Shown: positions 9,345 through 18,014, counted from the first letter of the stretch. The stretch: 64,000 bases of DNA from Mucilaginibacter ginsenosidivorans (GCF_007971025.1 NZ_CP042436.1:4898001-4962000), one strand, 5' to 3'. The notes: a model not told the origin generated them from the sequence alone. A program made the numbers and translations.

Positions 9345-9681
9345 TATCTTGCTTTGTTTTAATGTTTTACCCGCTATTACGGGGCTGCAAATGTAGGAAG
9401 AAAAAAGTGAATTTTTAAGAATTTTTATGAAAAAAGTTGTCGCGGAGTGCTTGAACTATGATTTATATGTTGAATGACTGCTATGACTATTATCGGGTTT
9501 TAAAGTAGCCTCTCAACAGACAGCTGAATGCTGGTGCCCCACTCTGGGCTTTAGCCGCCCATACAGGTAATTGTTCTGCCAAAAAATTCTTAAAAAAAGT
9601 ATAATAACGTATTGCAAAAAGTTTTTAATAAATTTAAACTTGTAAACCGGTCGACCCGTATTATTACTAAATTATACTATT
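9345..9681. other. Intergenic region between rpsF and the acidic protein gene
   Basis: This 337-bp stretch holds the rpsF promoter (9388-9395) and no convincing gene. A tract at about 9440-9500 (TTGAACTATGATTTATATG and following TGACTGCTATGACTATTA) has the look of a degenerate intergenic repeat in this phylum; no second copy is in the window. The final 100 bp are AT-rich and probably contain the promoter of the gene at 9682. Confidence 0.5.
9388..9395 (-). promoter_or_regulatory. -7 box TACATTTG of the rpsF operon
   Basis: Perfect match to the Bacteroidota sigma-ABfr -7 consensus TAnnTTTG on the minus strand, 44 bp before the rpsF ATG. It is followed by CAGCCCC, the same extension seen after the tRNA-Phe promoter box at 19474. 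A clear -33 element is not visible. Confidence 0.7.
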
Positions 9682-9909
9682 ATGCTTACTGACCTTGAAA
9701 ACGAATATCTGAACGACGATGCCCCGGCATTCAACAGTTCATGGGGCCCGGAAGATGAAAGCTGGGACGACGATGATGATGAAGACTTTGACGACGAACT
9801 GGAGGATCTGGACGACCTGCACGAGGTACAGGTAGAGGAGGAGGATTTTGACGCTCCGGACCCGGATGACGACGACCACCTGCCCGAGGAGGAAGAGGAC
9901 GACGAGTAA
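9682..9909 (+). CDS. Very acidic small protein (75 aa)
   Basis: A 75-residue protein in which about half the residues are Asp or Glu, with runs such as WDDDDDEDFDDELEDLDD and a final EEEEDDE. No signal peptide, cysteine or transmembrane segment. The N-terminus MLTDLENEYLNDDAPAF is more ordinary and may be the recognisable family part. Such D/E-rich small proteins recur near ribosomal or housekeeping genes in Sphingobacteriaceae, but no function is known to me. An AT-rich upstream region and an ATG start support a real gene. Confidence 0.55.
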   Translation: MLTDLENEYLNDDAPAFNSSWGPEDESWDDDDDEDFDDELEDLDDLHEVQVEEEDFDAPDPDDDDHLPEEEEDDE

Positions 9910-9942
9910 ACCAGTGCCGGAGAGCGGTCTCGTATTTTCCTT

Positions 9943-11844
9943 CTAATTTATCCAATAATCCACTTTTAAAGTCAACTTATAATTATTTGTGCCTGGTGTG
10001 GGTACCGAGGCGTAATTGGCAGCGTATACCAGAAATATATCGGACAGCGGTTTAAAGCGCCACTGGAAACGACTGTTAACGTTGACGTTGCGCAAGCTGC
10101 TGTTATACTGCACAAAAGTGGTGAGGTACATGTTGTTGTTTAAATCGAATTCGAACGTGGGGGCGGCAATGAAGGGCTTCACTGAGTTACCGGCCACTTT
10201 TACATAGTTGTAGTTGAAGCTCAGGCCGAGGTAGGCCCAGGGCTGTATGCGCTGCTTGACGCCCCCTGTGAACGATACCCTGCTACCGCTGAAGTAGCTG
10301 CCTGCCTGGGCGCTGGCGCTCCACGAGAAGGGCCGCAGGAAATTGGATTCGTAATCGAACGTATAATAGCCGAAGGAATAATGCCCGGGTTTGAAATTAT
10401 CGAGGCCGGCCAGGATGCCCGTTTCAAACGGGAGGTGAATGTCCTGGTGCGCCCAGGTGATGGACGCTGTACGCCTGTTTGCAAACAATATAGCGTATTG
10501 CATGTTCAGATCGGTTTCATTCATGCTGCCATTCTCGTTCAGGAAAACCGAACTGTTAAAAGTTAAAACATGTGTATTTATAACCTTTTTGTTTTTAGGA
10601 TAAATACTATAGGTTACAATGTTGGTGTTTTCATAATAACCCAGCCGCAGCGTACTGTCCCGCGCAGCATCAAAATTATTAATGCGCGGCGTAAAGCCTG
10701 TTAAGGTAATATAGTTTTTACCTACGCTGTTAAATACAACTGTTGCAGCTACCTTTGGGCTGAAATAATCGACATAAAGCGTATTATAAAGGTTGTCGCC
10801 CAAATGCGTGGGGCTAAGCGAACCCGAAAATTTGGCTCCAAAATCGTAATTGCTCCCGGGCGCTACATAATTAAACTCGGTCCCAAACACGCGGTTGAAC
10901 CGGCCCGTATCCGAAGCTCGTGCCTGTTTGCCTCCAGTTGATTGCACATTGGTGAAAAAAGCCCTTACATTAGAATGTTGAAGGATCTCCCGTTGAACAA
11001 TAGCGGCAAAATAGTTTTGATAAAGATTGTTTTGTTGACGGCCTGATTGCACATCCATCACTTCGATCCTCGTTTTCGAATCGAGGTAACCGTTCAAGCG
11101 GGTACCCCCGATAAGCGATATGCCCTGGCCATTTTCAGTTAGCCCTATTTTTCGTGAAAAAATAGGGCGCAGGATAGGCGAACCCAGAGTTGAATAAAGA
11201 TCACCGTTCTCCAGGAAAAAAGACCTTTTTTCAGGGAAGGAAATATCATAACGAGTGAGGTTGATGACCTGCTGATCCACATCCACCTGCGAAAAATCGG
11301 GATTGAATGTAAGATCAAGATTAAGCGATGAGGTAAGCGCCAGCTTGGCATCTAACCCGGCATTGGGTTTAGTGATTGTTTTGTTGCCGTTGTTACTGAT
11401 GCCCGTGTTAATATAAGGTAATATCGCGTTGTTGCTGCCGGGTTTTGCCGGTGGCGCTTCAAATATTCCTTTGCCTAAAAAACCCAGGTTAGCCCCGAAA
11501 TACGCAACAGGGACCCTGTTCCAGGTTGAAAAGGAATTGTTCGTCATGTCATTCCGGATAAAATTCACTCCCCATTGCGTCGCATTTGCCGGGAACCGCA
11601 ACGACTTAAAAGGTATGGCCATTTCGGCCGTCCAATAACCGTCATATCTTTTCGTGGCCGAATACCATTTAGCGTCCATCTCGAATGAATCGCTGTTTAA
11701 TTGAACGATGCCGTCAAACTGTGCACCGCTTGCGTTGACGCCGAATGTGAACCCGGACGATTTTTGGTTACTGGGGTCGAGTACTATCGAAAAGCCTTCA
11801 CTGTAATAGGGGTTTACGTCTCTTTTTAGGGATTGGATAACCAA
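9943..11844 (-). CDS. DUF5916 outer-membrane protein, C-terminal part after a frameshift
   Basis: About 633 codons that form the main body of a DUF5916 protein: the end of the carbohydrate-binding CBM9-like domain (VIQSLKRDVNPYYSEGFSIVLDP) and then a large beta-rich barrel-like domain ending in the aromatic strand YKLTLKVDYWIN. There is no credible start of its own: TTG 11844 lies in the middle of the domain. The N-terminal part is encoded in the frame ending at 11826, and a -1 shift at the heptamer at 11859-11853 joins them into about 735 residues, the usual family length. The gene is either a recent pseudogene, a sequence with one A missing, or a frameshift-expressed gene. Function of the family is unknown; it is thought to reside in the outer membrane. 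Confidence 0.8.
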   Translation of the reverse strand: MVIQSLKRDVNPYYSEGFSIVLDPSNQKSSGFTFGVNASGAQFDGIVQLNSDSFEMDAKWYSATKRYDGYWTAEMAIPFKSLRFPANATQWGVNFIRNDMTNNSFSTWNRVPVAYFGANLGFLGKGIFEAPPAKPGSNNAILPYINTGISNNGNKTITKPNAGLDAKLALTSSLNLDLTFNPDFSQVDVDQQVINLTRYDISFPEKRSFFLENGDLYSTLGSPILRPIFSRKIGLTENGQGISLIGGTRLNGYLDSKTRIEVMDVQSGRQQNNLYQNYFAAIVQREILQHSNVRAFFTNVQSTGGKQARASDTGRFNRVFGTEFNYVAPGSNYDFGAKFSGSLSPTHLGDNLYNTLYVDYFSPKVAATVVFNSVGKNYITLTGFTPRINNFDAARDSTLRLGYYENTNIVTYSIYPKNKKVINTHVLTFNSSVFLNENGSMNETDLNMQYAILFANRRTASITWAHQDIHLPFETGILAGLDNFKPGHYSFGYYTFDYESNFLRPFSWSASAQAGSYFSGSRVSFTGGVKQRIQPWAYLGLSFNYNYVKVAGNSVKPFIAAPTFEFDLNNNMYLTTFVQYNSSLRNVNVNSRFQWRFKPLSDIFLVYAANYASVPTPGTNNYKLTLKVDYWIN

Positions 11845-12143
11845 CTGCCCGAGTTTTTTACATGTAATTTGGCAAACACATACAGGTATTTGTCATCGTA
11901 TAATAGTTTTACCTCGGTTTGTAATGGGGCGGCACCAGTATCGACCGGCCATTTATTAATGAAACAATCGGTTTTTATGGCACCAGCCCATGCTTTCTCA
12001 TCATCAGCACCGTCCACAATTACGGGCTCGTTTGTTTTCATGATCTTTAAGACCTTTTGATCCGCGGTTTGGGCCTGCAAAGGATGCGGGATATTGCTGA
12101 TAGCGAGAATAAAAGCTGAAATAATAAAGATTGAATTTCGCAT
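11826..12143 (-). CDS. DUF5916 protein, N-terminal part (signal peptide and CBM9-like domain)
   Basis: Encodes a signal peptide (MRNSIFIISAFILAISNIPHPLQA/QTA) and the first part of a CBM9-like domain: EPVIVDGADDEKAWAGA, then TEVKLLYDDKYLYVFAKL. Family agreement ends at residue 94, exactly where the frame passes through GTA AAA AAC. The frame then reads 11 unrelated residues to a TAA at 11828. The homologous sequence continues in the -1 frame at 11853. On its own the 105-residue product would be an unlikely functional protein. Confidence 0.75.
   Translation of the reverse strand: MRNSIFIISAFILAISNIPHPLQAQTADQKVLKIMKTNEPVIVDGADDEKAWAGAIKTDCFINKWPVDTGAAPLQTEVKLLYDDKYLYVFAKLHVKNSGSWLSNP
11829..11859 (-). 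other. Slippery heptamer A AAA AAC with downstream hairpin
   Basis: In the zero frame the bases read GTA AAA AAC, so the heptamer A AAA AAC (11859-11853) has the canonical X XXY YYZ phasing for -1 slippage. Eight bases later a small hairpin TTGG-TTAT-CCAA (11844-11833) can form, extended by GGG (11850-11848) with CCC (11831-11829). Slippage joins the two halves of the DUF5916 gene. A single missing A in an A7 run would look the same. Confidence 0.5.
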
Positions 12144-12422
12144 TTCCGTTGGGATTAATCAGGTGCGAAATAAACCTTTCGGCCTATGCGGATTTGTGAA
12201 TTTAGACCAGTATAGTCAAAGCCTTGTTATACTGCGTTTCGAAAAATGCATAAGGCATATTCGTCCTGTTGCCTGTTGTTTGGCTTGTGTTAAATGTTGT
12301 TGGTCTAATATTTCTGCATTTCAGCGTATTTGCCTATCGGTCAAAGTGTTAAATTAGATAGTTTTTTACAATTTAGCAGGCGGGTTAATTGGCCGCAAAA
12401 GTGTTATTGACAAGGCGGAAAA

Positions 12423-13466
12423 GTGGTAAAAAGTTTTTATATCGCTAATAGCAGGACGCTGTCGCATGTTATTTTCTGGGTAGCGTGGATAGCCATGAAC
12501 ACAATATTCCTGGGTTCGTACGAAAATACCTATTTACGGCAGTTTTATGTTGAACTTTACGAGCTGCCCGAGAAGATGCTGGTGGCATACCTAAACCTTT
12601 ACTGGCTAATACCCGCATTTTTGATGAAGCGAAAATACTGGAAGTATGGGATCAGCCTGTCCGTAATGATCCTAGGTATGGCTTTCATTATGCGTGCAAT
12701 CTATGTCTTGTGGCTCGCGCCAATATATTTTCCCGATACGGTCAATCTGCCCTTTTTTCATACTTACCGTCTGCTTAAATACATCTTTTACAATATTAAC
12801 GGTGTGGTCATCATCACCACCGGGTTCAGGCTGTTCAATTACTGGTATTACCAGCAGCAATTAAATAACGAACTCGTGCAGGCGAAGCTAAAAGCCGAAT
12901 TGGGTTACCTTAGGGCGCAGCTTCACCCGCATTTTTTGTTCAATACTTTAAATAACATCTATTCCCTCTGCCTCGATAAATCAGACCTTGCGCCCGGGGT
13001 GGTATTGAAGTTATCGGATCTGCTATCCTATATGCTTTACGATTCGGAAAAAGAAAGGATAGAGCTATTGAAAGATATTGAACGCTTAAAAAGCTATCTG
13101 GAGCTGGAACGCGTGCGGTATGGTAATCGCTTGAATATTTCATTCAACAGGTCGGGCGATATGCAGGGCAGGCAAATTGCACCACTGATCATGTTGCCCT
13201 TTGTCGAAAATGCCTTCAAACATGGCTTTGATAATGATCTGAATAATATCTGGATAACCATAGATATTAAATTGAAGGATGATATGCTGTACATGAAAAT
13301 AAAAAACAGTCTTAACAAAACACCCCAGGTTGCGCCGCAGGCAAATGGCATTGGTTTGCAAAATATCCGTCGCCGGCTCGAATTGTTATACCCAGACAGG
13401 CACTCGCTTGAAATGATATCTGACAGTGATTACTTTGAAGTTGACCTGAAAATAAATTTAACGTAA
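12423..13466 (+). CDS. LytS/YehU-type sensor histidine kinase
   Basis: Membrane sensor kinase of the LytS/YehU class. About four transmembrane helices lie in residues 12-145. The HisKA-like domain follows with the block LRAQLHPHFLFNTLNNIYSL, in which His170 is the likely phosphorylation site. The ATPase domain has the N-box PFVENAFKHGFD and the glycine box GIGLQNIRRRLELLYP. The start is GTG 12423 (MVKSFYIANSRTLSHVIFW), as no better upstream start exists. The response regulator gene begins directly after its stop codon, so the two form a two-component pair. Signal unknown. Confidence 0.92.
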   Translation: MVKSFYIANSRTLSHVIFWVAWIAMNTIFLGSYENTYLRQFYVELYELPEKMLVAYLNLYWLIPAFLMKRKYWKYGISLSVMILGMAFIMRAIYVLWLAPIYFPDTVNLPFFHTYRLLKYIFYNINGVVIITTGFRLFNYWYYQQQLNNELVQAKLKAELGYLRAQLHPHFLFNTLNNIYSLCLDKSDLAPGVVLKLSDLLSYMLYDSEKERIELLKDIERLKSYLELERVRYGNRLNISFNRSGDMQGRQIAPLIMLPFVENAFKHGFDNDLNNIWITIDIKLKDDMLYMKIKNSLNKTPQVAPQANGIGLQNIRRRLELLYPDRHSLEMISDSDYFEVDLKINLT

Positions 13467-14177
13467 ATGGCAAAAATCAAATGCCTGTTGCTGGATGATG
13501 AACCGCTTGCCCTTAACGTGTTGGAAAGCTATATCCTGCAATTTCCGCATCTGGAGCTGGCAGGCAAATGCACCAATCCGCTTGATGCCATTTCCATATT
13601 AAAAAGCAGGCATATCGACCTCCTATTCCTGGATATTAAAATGCCGGTACTTAATGGCATCAACCTTCTCAAGACACTTTCAAATCCACCTAAAGTAATT
13701 TTGGCCACCGCTTACCGCGATTATGCTCTCGAAAGCTATGACCTGAACGTACTCGATTATCTTTTAAAGCCTATATCGTTTGAACGATTTGTTATTGCAA
13801 TCAATAAGTTCCAGCCCGTGCAGGTAAGTGCAAGCTCTGTAAGCAGCGGTCTGGCACTGAGCGAGGAACGGTTTGTTTATTTTAAGTCGAACAAGAAGAT
13901 GATCAAGGTATTTTTGAAAGATATTTTGTGGGTGGAAAGCCTGCGTGACTACATCAAAATCATCACAAAAGAACAAACCATAGTAAGTTACGAGCGCATA
14001 AGTCACCTCGAAGAAAAACTACCTGACGACATGTTTATGCGCATACATCGTTCGTTTATAGTAGCTATAGACCATATACGGTCGTTTACAAGCTTACACA
14101 TACAGGTGGCAGATTCTGAACTGCCGATAGGCAGGCTGTACAAGAACGAAGTGTTGAAACAATTAAAAGCGGAATAG
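13467..14177 (+). CDS. LytTR-family response regulator
   Basis: Partner of the LytS-type kinase; start ATG follows the kinase TAA without a gap. The receiver domain is residues 1-120: acidic pocket LLLDDEP, phospho-acceptor Asp56 in LLFLDIKMP, and the conserved lysine in DYLLKPISFERF. The LytTR DNA-binding domain is residues about 140-236 (VYFKSNKKMIKVFLKDILWVESLRDYIKI, MRIHRSFIVAIDHI, LPIGRLYKNEV). Genes regulated by such pairs cannot be read from the sequence. Confidence 0.94.
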   Translation: MAKIKCLLLDDEPLALNVLESYILQFPHLELAGKCTNPLDAISILKSRHIDLLFLDIKMPVLNGINLLKTLSNPPKVILATAYRDYALESYDLNVLDYLLKPISFERFVIAINKFQPVQVSASSVSSGLALSEERFVYFKSNKKMIKVFLKDILWVESLRDYIKIITKEQTIVSYERISHLEEKLPDDMFMRIHRSFIVAIDHIRSFTSLHIQVADSELPIGRLYKNEVLKQLKAE

Positions 14178-14222
14178 CTTTATAATTTGCACCTGCACCT
14201 GTTTCTTGCTACTTTAGCAGCA

Positions 14223-16016
14223 GTGGATAATTTTATAGTTTCGGCACGCAAATATCGCCCTGCAACGTTTGATACCGTTGTGGGTCAGCAACATATAACT
14301 AATACGTTAAAAAACGCTATTAAGAATAACCAGTTGGCCCAGGCGTTTTTATTCTGCGGCCCGCGTGGTGTGGGCAAAACCACCTGTGCGCGTATCCTGG
14401 CCAAAACTATCAATTGCGAGAATCTGCAGCCTAACGGCGAGGCTTGCGGCATTTGCCATTCGTGCGTGTCGTTCCAAAACGGAAATTCGTTCAATATCCA
14501 CGAACTGGATGCTGCTTCCAACAACTCGGTGGATGATATCCGCAGCCTGATAGAACAGGTGCGCATACCACCACAGGCGGGCAGGTACAAGATATATATC
14601 ATCGATGAGGTGCACATGTTGTCCCAGGCGGCTTTTAACGCTTTCCTTAAAACGCTGGAGGAACCACCGCACTACGCCATTTTCATCTTAGCCACTACCG
14701 AAAAACATAAGATACTGCCAACTATCCTGTCGCGCTGCCAGATATTTGATTTCAACCGAATAAGAGTTGAAGATATGGCCGGCCACCTGGCATCCATCGC
14801 GGCAAAGGAAAATATAAGCTACGAAGCCGATGCACTGCACATCATCGCCCAAAAGGCCGACGGTGGTTTAAGGGATGCTTTGTCGATGTTCGACCAGATC
14901 GTCAGCTTCTCGGACGGCAAGGTTACTTACCGCACGGTAATTGACAACCTGAATATCCTCGACTACGACTACTATTTCAATATCATAGACAGCCTGTTGA
15001 AGGAAGATACGGCCGGAACCTTGTTGCTTTTCGACGAGATATTATCGAAAGGATTCGACGGGTCACATTTTATATCGGGTTTGTCGGAACACTTCCGCAA
15101 CCTGCTGGTAAGTAAGGATGCAGCCACCATTAAGCTGCTTGAAGTAAGCGAAGGCATAAAGGCGAAGTATTTGCAGCAGTCGCAGGCGGCTTCGGTTTCG
15201 TTCATGCTATCCGCTATGAACATCGCTAACCAGTGCGACCTAAGTTACAAGCTTAGTAAAAATCAGCGGCTGCAGGTGGAGCTTTCCCTGCTTAAAATGT
15301 GTCATCTGCCTTCGGCATTCAATATGCTTACCGCGCCGGCTGCCCCACAGGAGCAGTTAAAAAAAAAACCTGATACCCCAGAGTTAAAATCACAAGCGGA
15401 GAACACCGCGAAGGATGAAGTGCCCGTGCTGCGTGATCAGCCAACGGTTTACGCCAAAACAGAAGCCCCGAAAACAGAGCCTCAAAAGCCTGTAACAGAG
15501 CCAGCGCCTGTGGAAAAGCCAAAAGTGTTCATTCCAAATTCGGGCAGTGCGTCGACATCGGTAAAAATCCCCTCTTTAAAGGACCTCAGCAACCAGGCGG
15601 TGGCAGCGGTTGAAGAGGACGATCCTTATTTAAAGGGAGACGACAAGGAAGATTTTACGATGGACGACTTCCTGAAGCATTGGACCGATTACGCAGCGAA
15701 GATAAAAGGGGAAGGGAACATGAGTTTGTTCACGGTATTTATTTCGAATACCCCGGTAATGCTGGAGTCTTATAAATTTGAGGTGATCGTTGGAAATAAA
15801 TCGCAGGAAACACTGTTCAGGGACGATAAGCACAATATTTTAAACTACCTGCGTACAAATTTGAAGAATTTCGATCTGGAAGTTCATACCCGTGTCGACG
15901 AAATAAAGGCAACCAAAAGGCCCTATACCAATACGGAGAAATTTCAGCACATGGCAAGCAAGAATCCACAACTTACTGAATTGAAACGGCGATTTAACCT
16001 GGAAACGGATTATTAA
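14223..16016 (+). CDS. dnaX: DNA polymerase III subunit gamma/tau
   Basis: ATPase of the clamp loader that opens the beta sliding clamp and couples polymerase cores. I place the start at GTG 14223, giving MDNFIVSARKYRPATFDTVVGQ, the typical start; TTG 14187 is an in-frame alternative. Walker A is GPRGVGKT at residues 46-53, a zinc-binding cysteine cluster C...CGICHSC follows, and the DEVH box of Walker B is in IYIIDEVHML, with the SRC motif in LPTILSRCQIF. Residues about 375-480 are a low-complexity linker, and the last 120 residues are the tau-specific part. The linker begins with an A10 tract at 15359-15368 (see the separate entry). Confidence 0.96.
   Translation: MDNFIVSARKYRPATFDTVVGQQHITNTLKNAIKNNQLAQAFLFCGPRGVGKTTCARILAKTINCENLQPNGEACGICHSCVSFQNGNSFNIHELDAASNNSVDDIRSLIEQVRIPPQAGRYKIYIIDEVHMLSQAAFNAFLKTLEEPPHYAIFILATTEKHKILPTILSRCQIFDFNRIRVEDMAGHLASIAAKENISYEADALHIIAQKADGGLRDALSMFDQIVSFSDGKVTYRTVIDNLNILDYDYYFNIIDSLLKEDTAGTLLLFDEILSKGFDGSHFISGLSEHFRNLLVSKDAATIKLLEVSEGIKAKYLQQSQAASVSFMLSAMNIANQCDLSYKLSKNQRLQVELSLLKMCHLPSAFNMLTAPAAPQEQLKKKPDTPELKSQAENTAKDEVPVLRDQPTVYAKTEAPKTEPQKPVTEPAPVEKPKVFIPNSGSASTSVKIPSLKDLSNQAVAAVEEDDPYLKGDDKEDFTMDDFLKHWTDYAAKIKGEGNMSLFTVFISNTPVMLESYKFEVIVGNKSQETLFRDDKHNILNYLRTNLKNFDLEVHTRVDEIKATKRPYTNTEKFQHMASKNPQLTELKRRFNLETDY
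15359..15368 (+). other. A10 tract in dnaX, possible slippage site
   Basis: Ten consecutive A residues in the frame TTA AAA AAA AAA CCT, at residues 379-382 of DnaX, on the border between the clamp-loader core and the linker. One extra A or a -1 ribosomal slip gives ACC TGA, ending the protein at about residue 383. One A fewer also ends it, six codons later at TAA. Thermus dnaX makes its gamma subunit through slippage in an A9 tract. Confidence 0.5.
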
Positions 16017-16043
16017 AAACGTGCAGGGAAATGACAGGCTTTT

Positions 16044-16529
16044 CTAATTTGCAACCAAATCTCCAAACAAAGCCGGGTGCCAGCTTTCTTTAAAGGGCAC
16101 TTCCCATTTGGTTTCCAATTGAAGCAGGTCCTGAACCAGGTTATTGAATACGATCGTATTTGTTCCTATCCGCCCCGACTTGAGCAGTTCCTCAAACTCG
16201 CTCCGTGGCGCAGAAAGCACTTTTTCGCGGTCACGATACGCAAAATTGAAACGGTCGAACAGGTTAATGCCGAATTCCCGCTCTATGCCCTTCATAAAAT
16301 TCACCGACTTATCAATGGAGCAACCGCTTGCCCCTGCCTGGCTTTCATCAACAATAAGGATTAGGAACCGCTTGTACCGCACCTCGGCCTTAGCTTTCAG
16401 TTGGTGGTTGTGAGCGGTCCACTCAGCGGCAAATTTATTTAGCCGGCTAAGTAACCCTAAAACCTGTTCGTCCGTTAATTCTTTGTCGGATTGGTACACC
16501 CAAACCCGGGAGTGTTCAGAAAATTGCAT
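16044..16529 (-). CDS. Conserved hypothetical protein (161 aa)
   Basis: A cytoplasmic protein of 161 residues with no Walker motif or other recognised catalytic pattern. It starts MQFSEHSRVWVYQSDKELTD and includes a stretch VRYKRFLILIVDESQAGASGCSIDKSVNFMK, with one glycine-serine turn around residue 70, and an amphipathic C-terminal half. Homologues of this length are common in Bacteroidota and are sometimes labelled ABC transporter ATPase, but no ATPase motif is visible here. It is convergent with dnaX. Function unknown. Confidence 0.65.
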   Translation of the reverse strand: MQFSEHSRVWVYQSDKELTDEQVLGLLSRLNKFAAEWTAHNHQLKAKAEVRYKRFLILIVDESQAGASGCSIDKSVNFMKGIEREFGINLFDRFNFAYRDREKVLSAPRSEFEELLKSGRIGTNTIVFNNLVQDLLQLETKWEVPFKESWHPALFGDLVAN

Positions 16530-16575
16530 TTACAAAAATACTCAATTTATTAATTTAGGATAGGTGATCGTTGTC

Positions 16576-17058
16576 ATGTTTAAATCACTTCTTTCAAAGG
16601 CTCCGAAATTTGTGATACTACTCGCCATTATACCTGTTTTGGCCTTCAAATATCATGGAAAGCCCAAAATGGATGAACAGGAATGGCTGCAATGGAGCAA
16701 CAAATGCCTCCACGAATGCTACGACCCTTCCGGCGAAGCTAAATTGAAGAATTGGGAACTTACCATCTCGTCCGAACATTTTCTGCGCCTTCGGAAAACT
16801 TTTCAACATGGCAAGCAGGAATATTTTTCGCTGCATTTGCATCTGTTTAACGACCTGGATTATTTCGGCGACATCAGCCACGGCACCCTGGAGCTAAAGG
16901 CCGACAAGGACGATATCATCGTCCAAACGTACGACGACCCCAAAGGCAATGTCGATTCAATGGCTACCGCATTGGACCTTCCGGTTAAGAATATGGAACC
17001 CGAAAGGCTAGATAGTTTGCGAAGTGCGTTGTTATTTTTTAAGACAGGCGGGTTATAA
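16576..17058 (+). CDS. Hypothetical protein with N-terminal membrane segment
   Basis: About 160 residues. The N-terminal MFKSLLSKAPKFVILLAIIPVLAFKYHG has a hydrophobic stretch that could be a signal anchor or a signal peptide. The rest is hydrophilic, with no recognised domain. I prefer ATG 16576 over GTG 16564 because it gives a normal signal start. No functional clue from neighbours: a hypothetical gene lies divergent on the left, and the Fe-S operon converges on the right. Confidence 0.5.
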   Translation: MFKSLLSKAPKFVILLAIIPVLAFKYHGKPKMDEQEWLQWSNKCLHECYDPSGEAKLKNWELTISSEHFLRLRKTFQHGKQEYFSLHLHLFNDLDYFGDISHGTLELKADKDDIIVQTYDDPKGNVDSMATALDLPVKNMEPERLDSLRSALLFFKTGGL

Positions 17059-17129
17059 AAAGCGCCAGCTTGCGCGATTCTTTCTCCCCGGGGAAGGGCA
17101 GGAAGGGGTTAGCCCGTGTACGTCGGGCA

Positions 17130-17921
17130 TTACAACCCGTTCACCCTCACTGTAATCTCCGCAACATCCAGCACCTGTATCTCTTGCTCTTTGTCCTTGC
17201 CTTTTACACCATCGCGCAACATCGTCATGCAGAAGGGGCAGGCAGCGGCCACAATTGTGGCTTTGCTTTCCAGTATATCCTCCATACGTTCTATATTAAT
17301 GTCCTTAGTTCCCTTTTCCGGCTCCTTGAACATCTGCGCACCGCCCGCACCACAGCAAAGGCCGTTGCTTCTGCAGCGCTTCATCTCCACCAGATCGGCG
17401 TCCAAAATCTCCAGAGCCTTTCGCGGCGCTTCGTAGACATCATTCCCCCTGCCTAAATAACAAGGATCATGATAAGTAATCCTCCTGCCTTTAAAACTCT
17501 CGCCGCCTTCGGCTTTCAGTCTGCCTTCGTCGATCAGTTGCTGTATCAGTTGCGTGTGGTGTATAACCTCGTAATTGCCGCCCAGGCCAGGGTATTCGTT
17601 TTTAATGGTATTAAAGCAATGCGGGCAGCCTGTAACTATCTTTTTGGTATTGTAGACGTCCAGCACCTGTATATTCATCATGGCCTGCATCTGGAACAGG
17701 AACTCGTTACCCGCGCGTTTGGCCGGGTCGCCGGTGCAGCTTTCCTCGGTACCCAACACCGCAAAGCTGATGCCCACATGGTTCAGTATTTTGCAGATAT
17801 CACGCGTAATGCGCTGTGCCCTTTCATCAAAACTACCGGCACAGCCCACCCAAAACAGTATCTCGGGTTCCTTGCCTGCGGCGGCCATTTCGGCCATGGT
17901 CAATATTTGTACTTCACTCAT
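17130..17921 (-). CDS. Heterodisulfide-reductase-B-like Fe-S protein
   Basis: A 263-residue soluble redox protein with two cysteine-rich CCG domains. Domain one has GCAGSFDERA and TGCPHCFNTIKNEYPGLGG; domain two has YHDPCYLGRGNDVYEAPRKAL and SNGLCCGAGG. These bind a noncubane Fe-S cluster in HdrB and related proteins such as GlpC. It follows the membrane Fe-S protein gene on the same strand, about 108 bp downstream. The pair probably passes electrons between a dehydrogenase and the quinone pool, a role inferred from the family. The substrate is unknown. Confidence 0.85.
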   Translation of the reverse strand: MSEVQILTMAEMAAAGKEPEILFWVGCAGSFDERAQRITRDICKILNHVGISFAVLGTEESCTGDPAKRAGNEFLFQMQAMMNIQVLDVYNTKKIVTGCPHCFNTIKNEYPGLGGNYEVIHHTQLIQQLIDEGRLKAEGGESFKGRRITYHDPCYLGRGNDVYEAPRKALEILDADLVEMKRCRSNGLCCGAGGAQMFKEPEKGTKDINIERMEDILESKATIVAAACPFCMTMLRDGVKGKDKEQEIQVLDVAEITVRVNGL

Positions 17922-17936
17922 ATATGCGTCATAGTG

Positions 17937-18014
17937 TCGATGGACGATAGACCATAGACCATAGTTTTATTATTTTACACAAAGCTCCATGGACTATCGA
18001 CCATGGACTATCAA
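17937..18014. repeat. Short tandem and inverted repeats between the two Fe-S genes
   Basis: A tandem pair CCATGGACTATCGA / CCATGGACTATCAA occupies 17987-18014. Opposite it, at 17944-17964, is the related word GATAGACCATAGACCATAG with the same ATAGACCAT motif. The two blocks are roughly inverted and could fold into a hairpin. It interrupts an otherwise tight operon spacing. No coding potential. Confidence 0.6.

Noticed and set aside
16044-16529. ABC transporter ATPase
   Set aside because: Homologues carry this label, but no Walker A, Walker B or signature motif is present.
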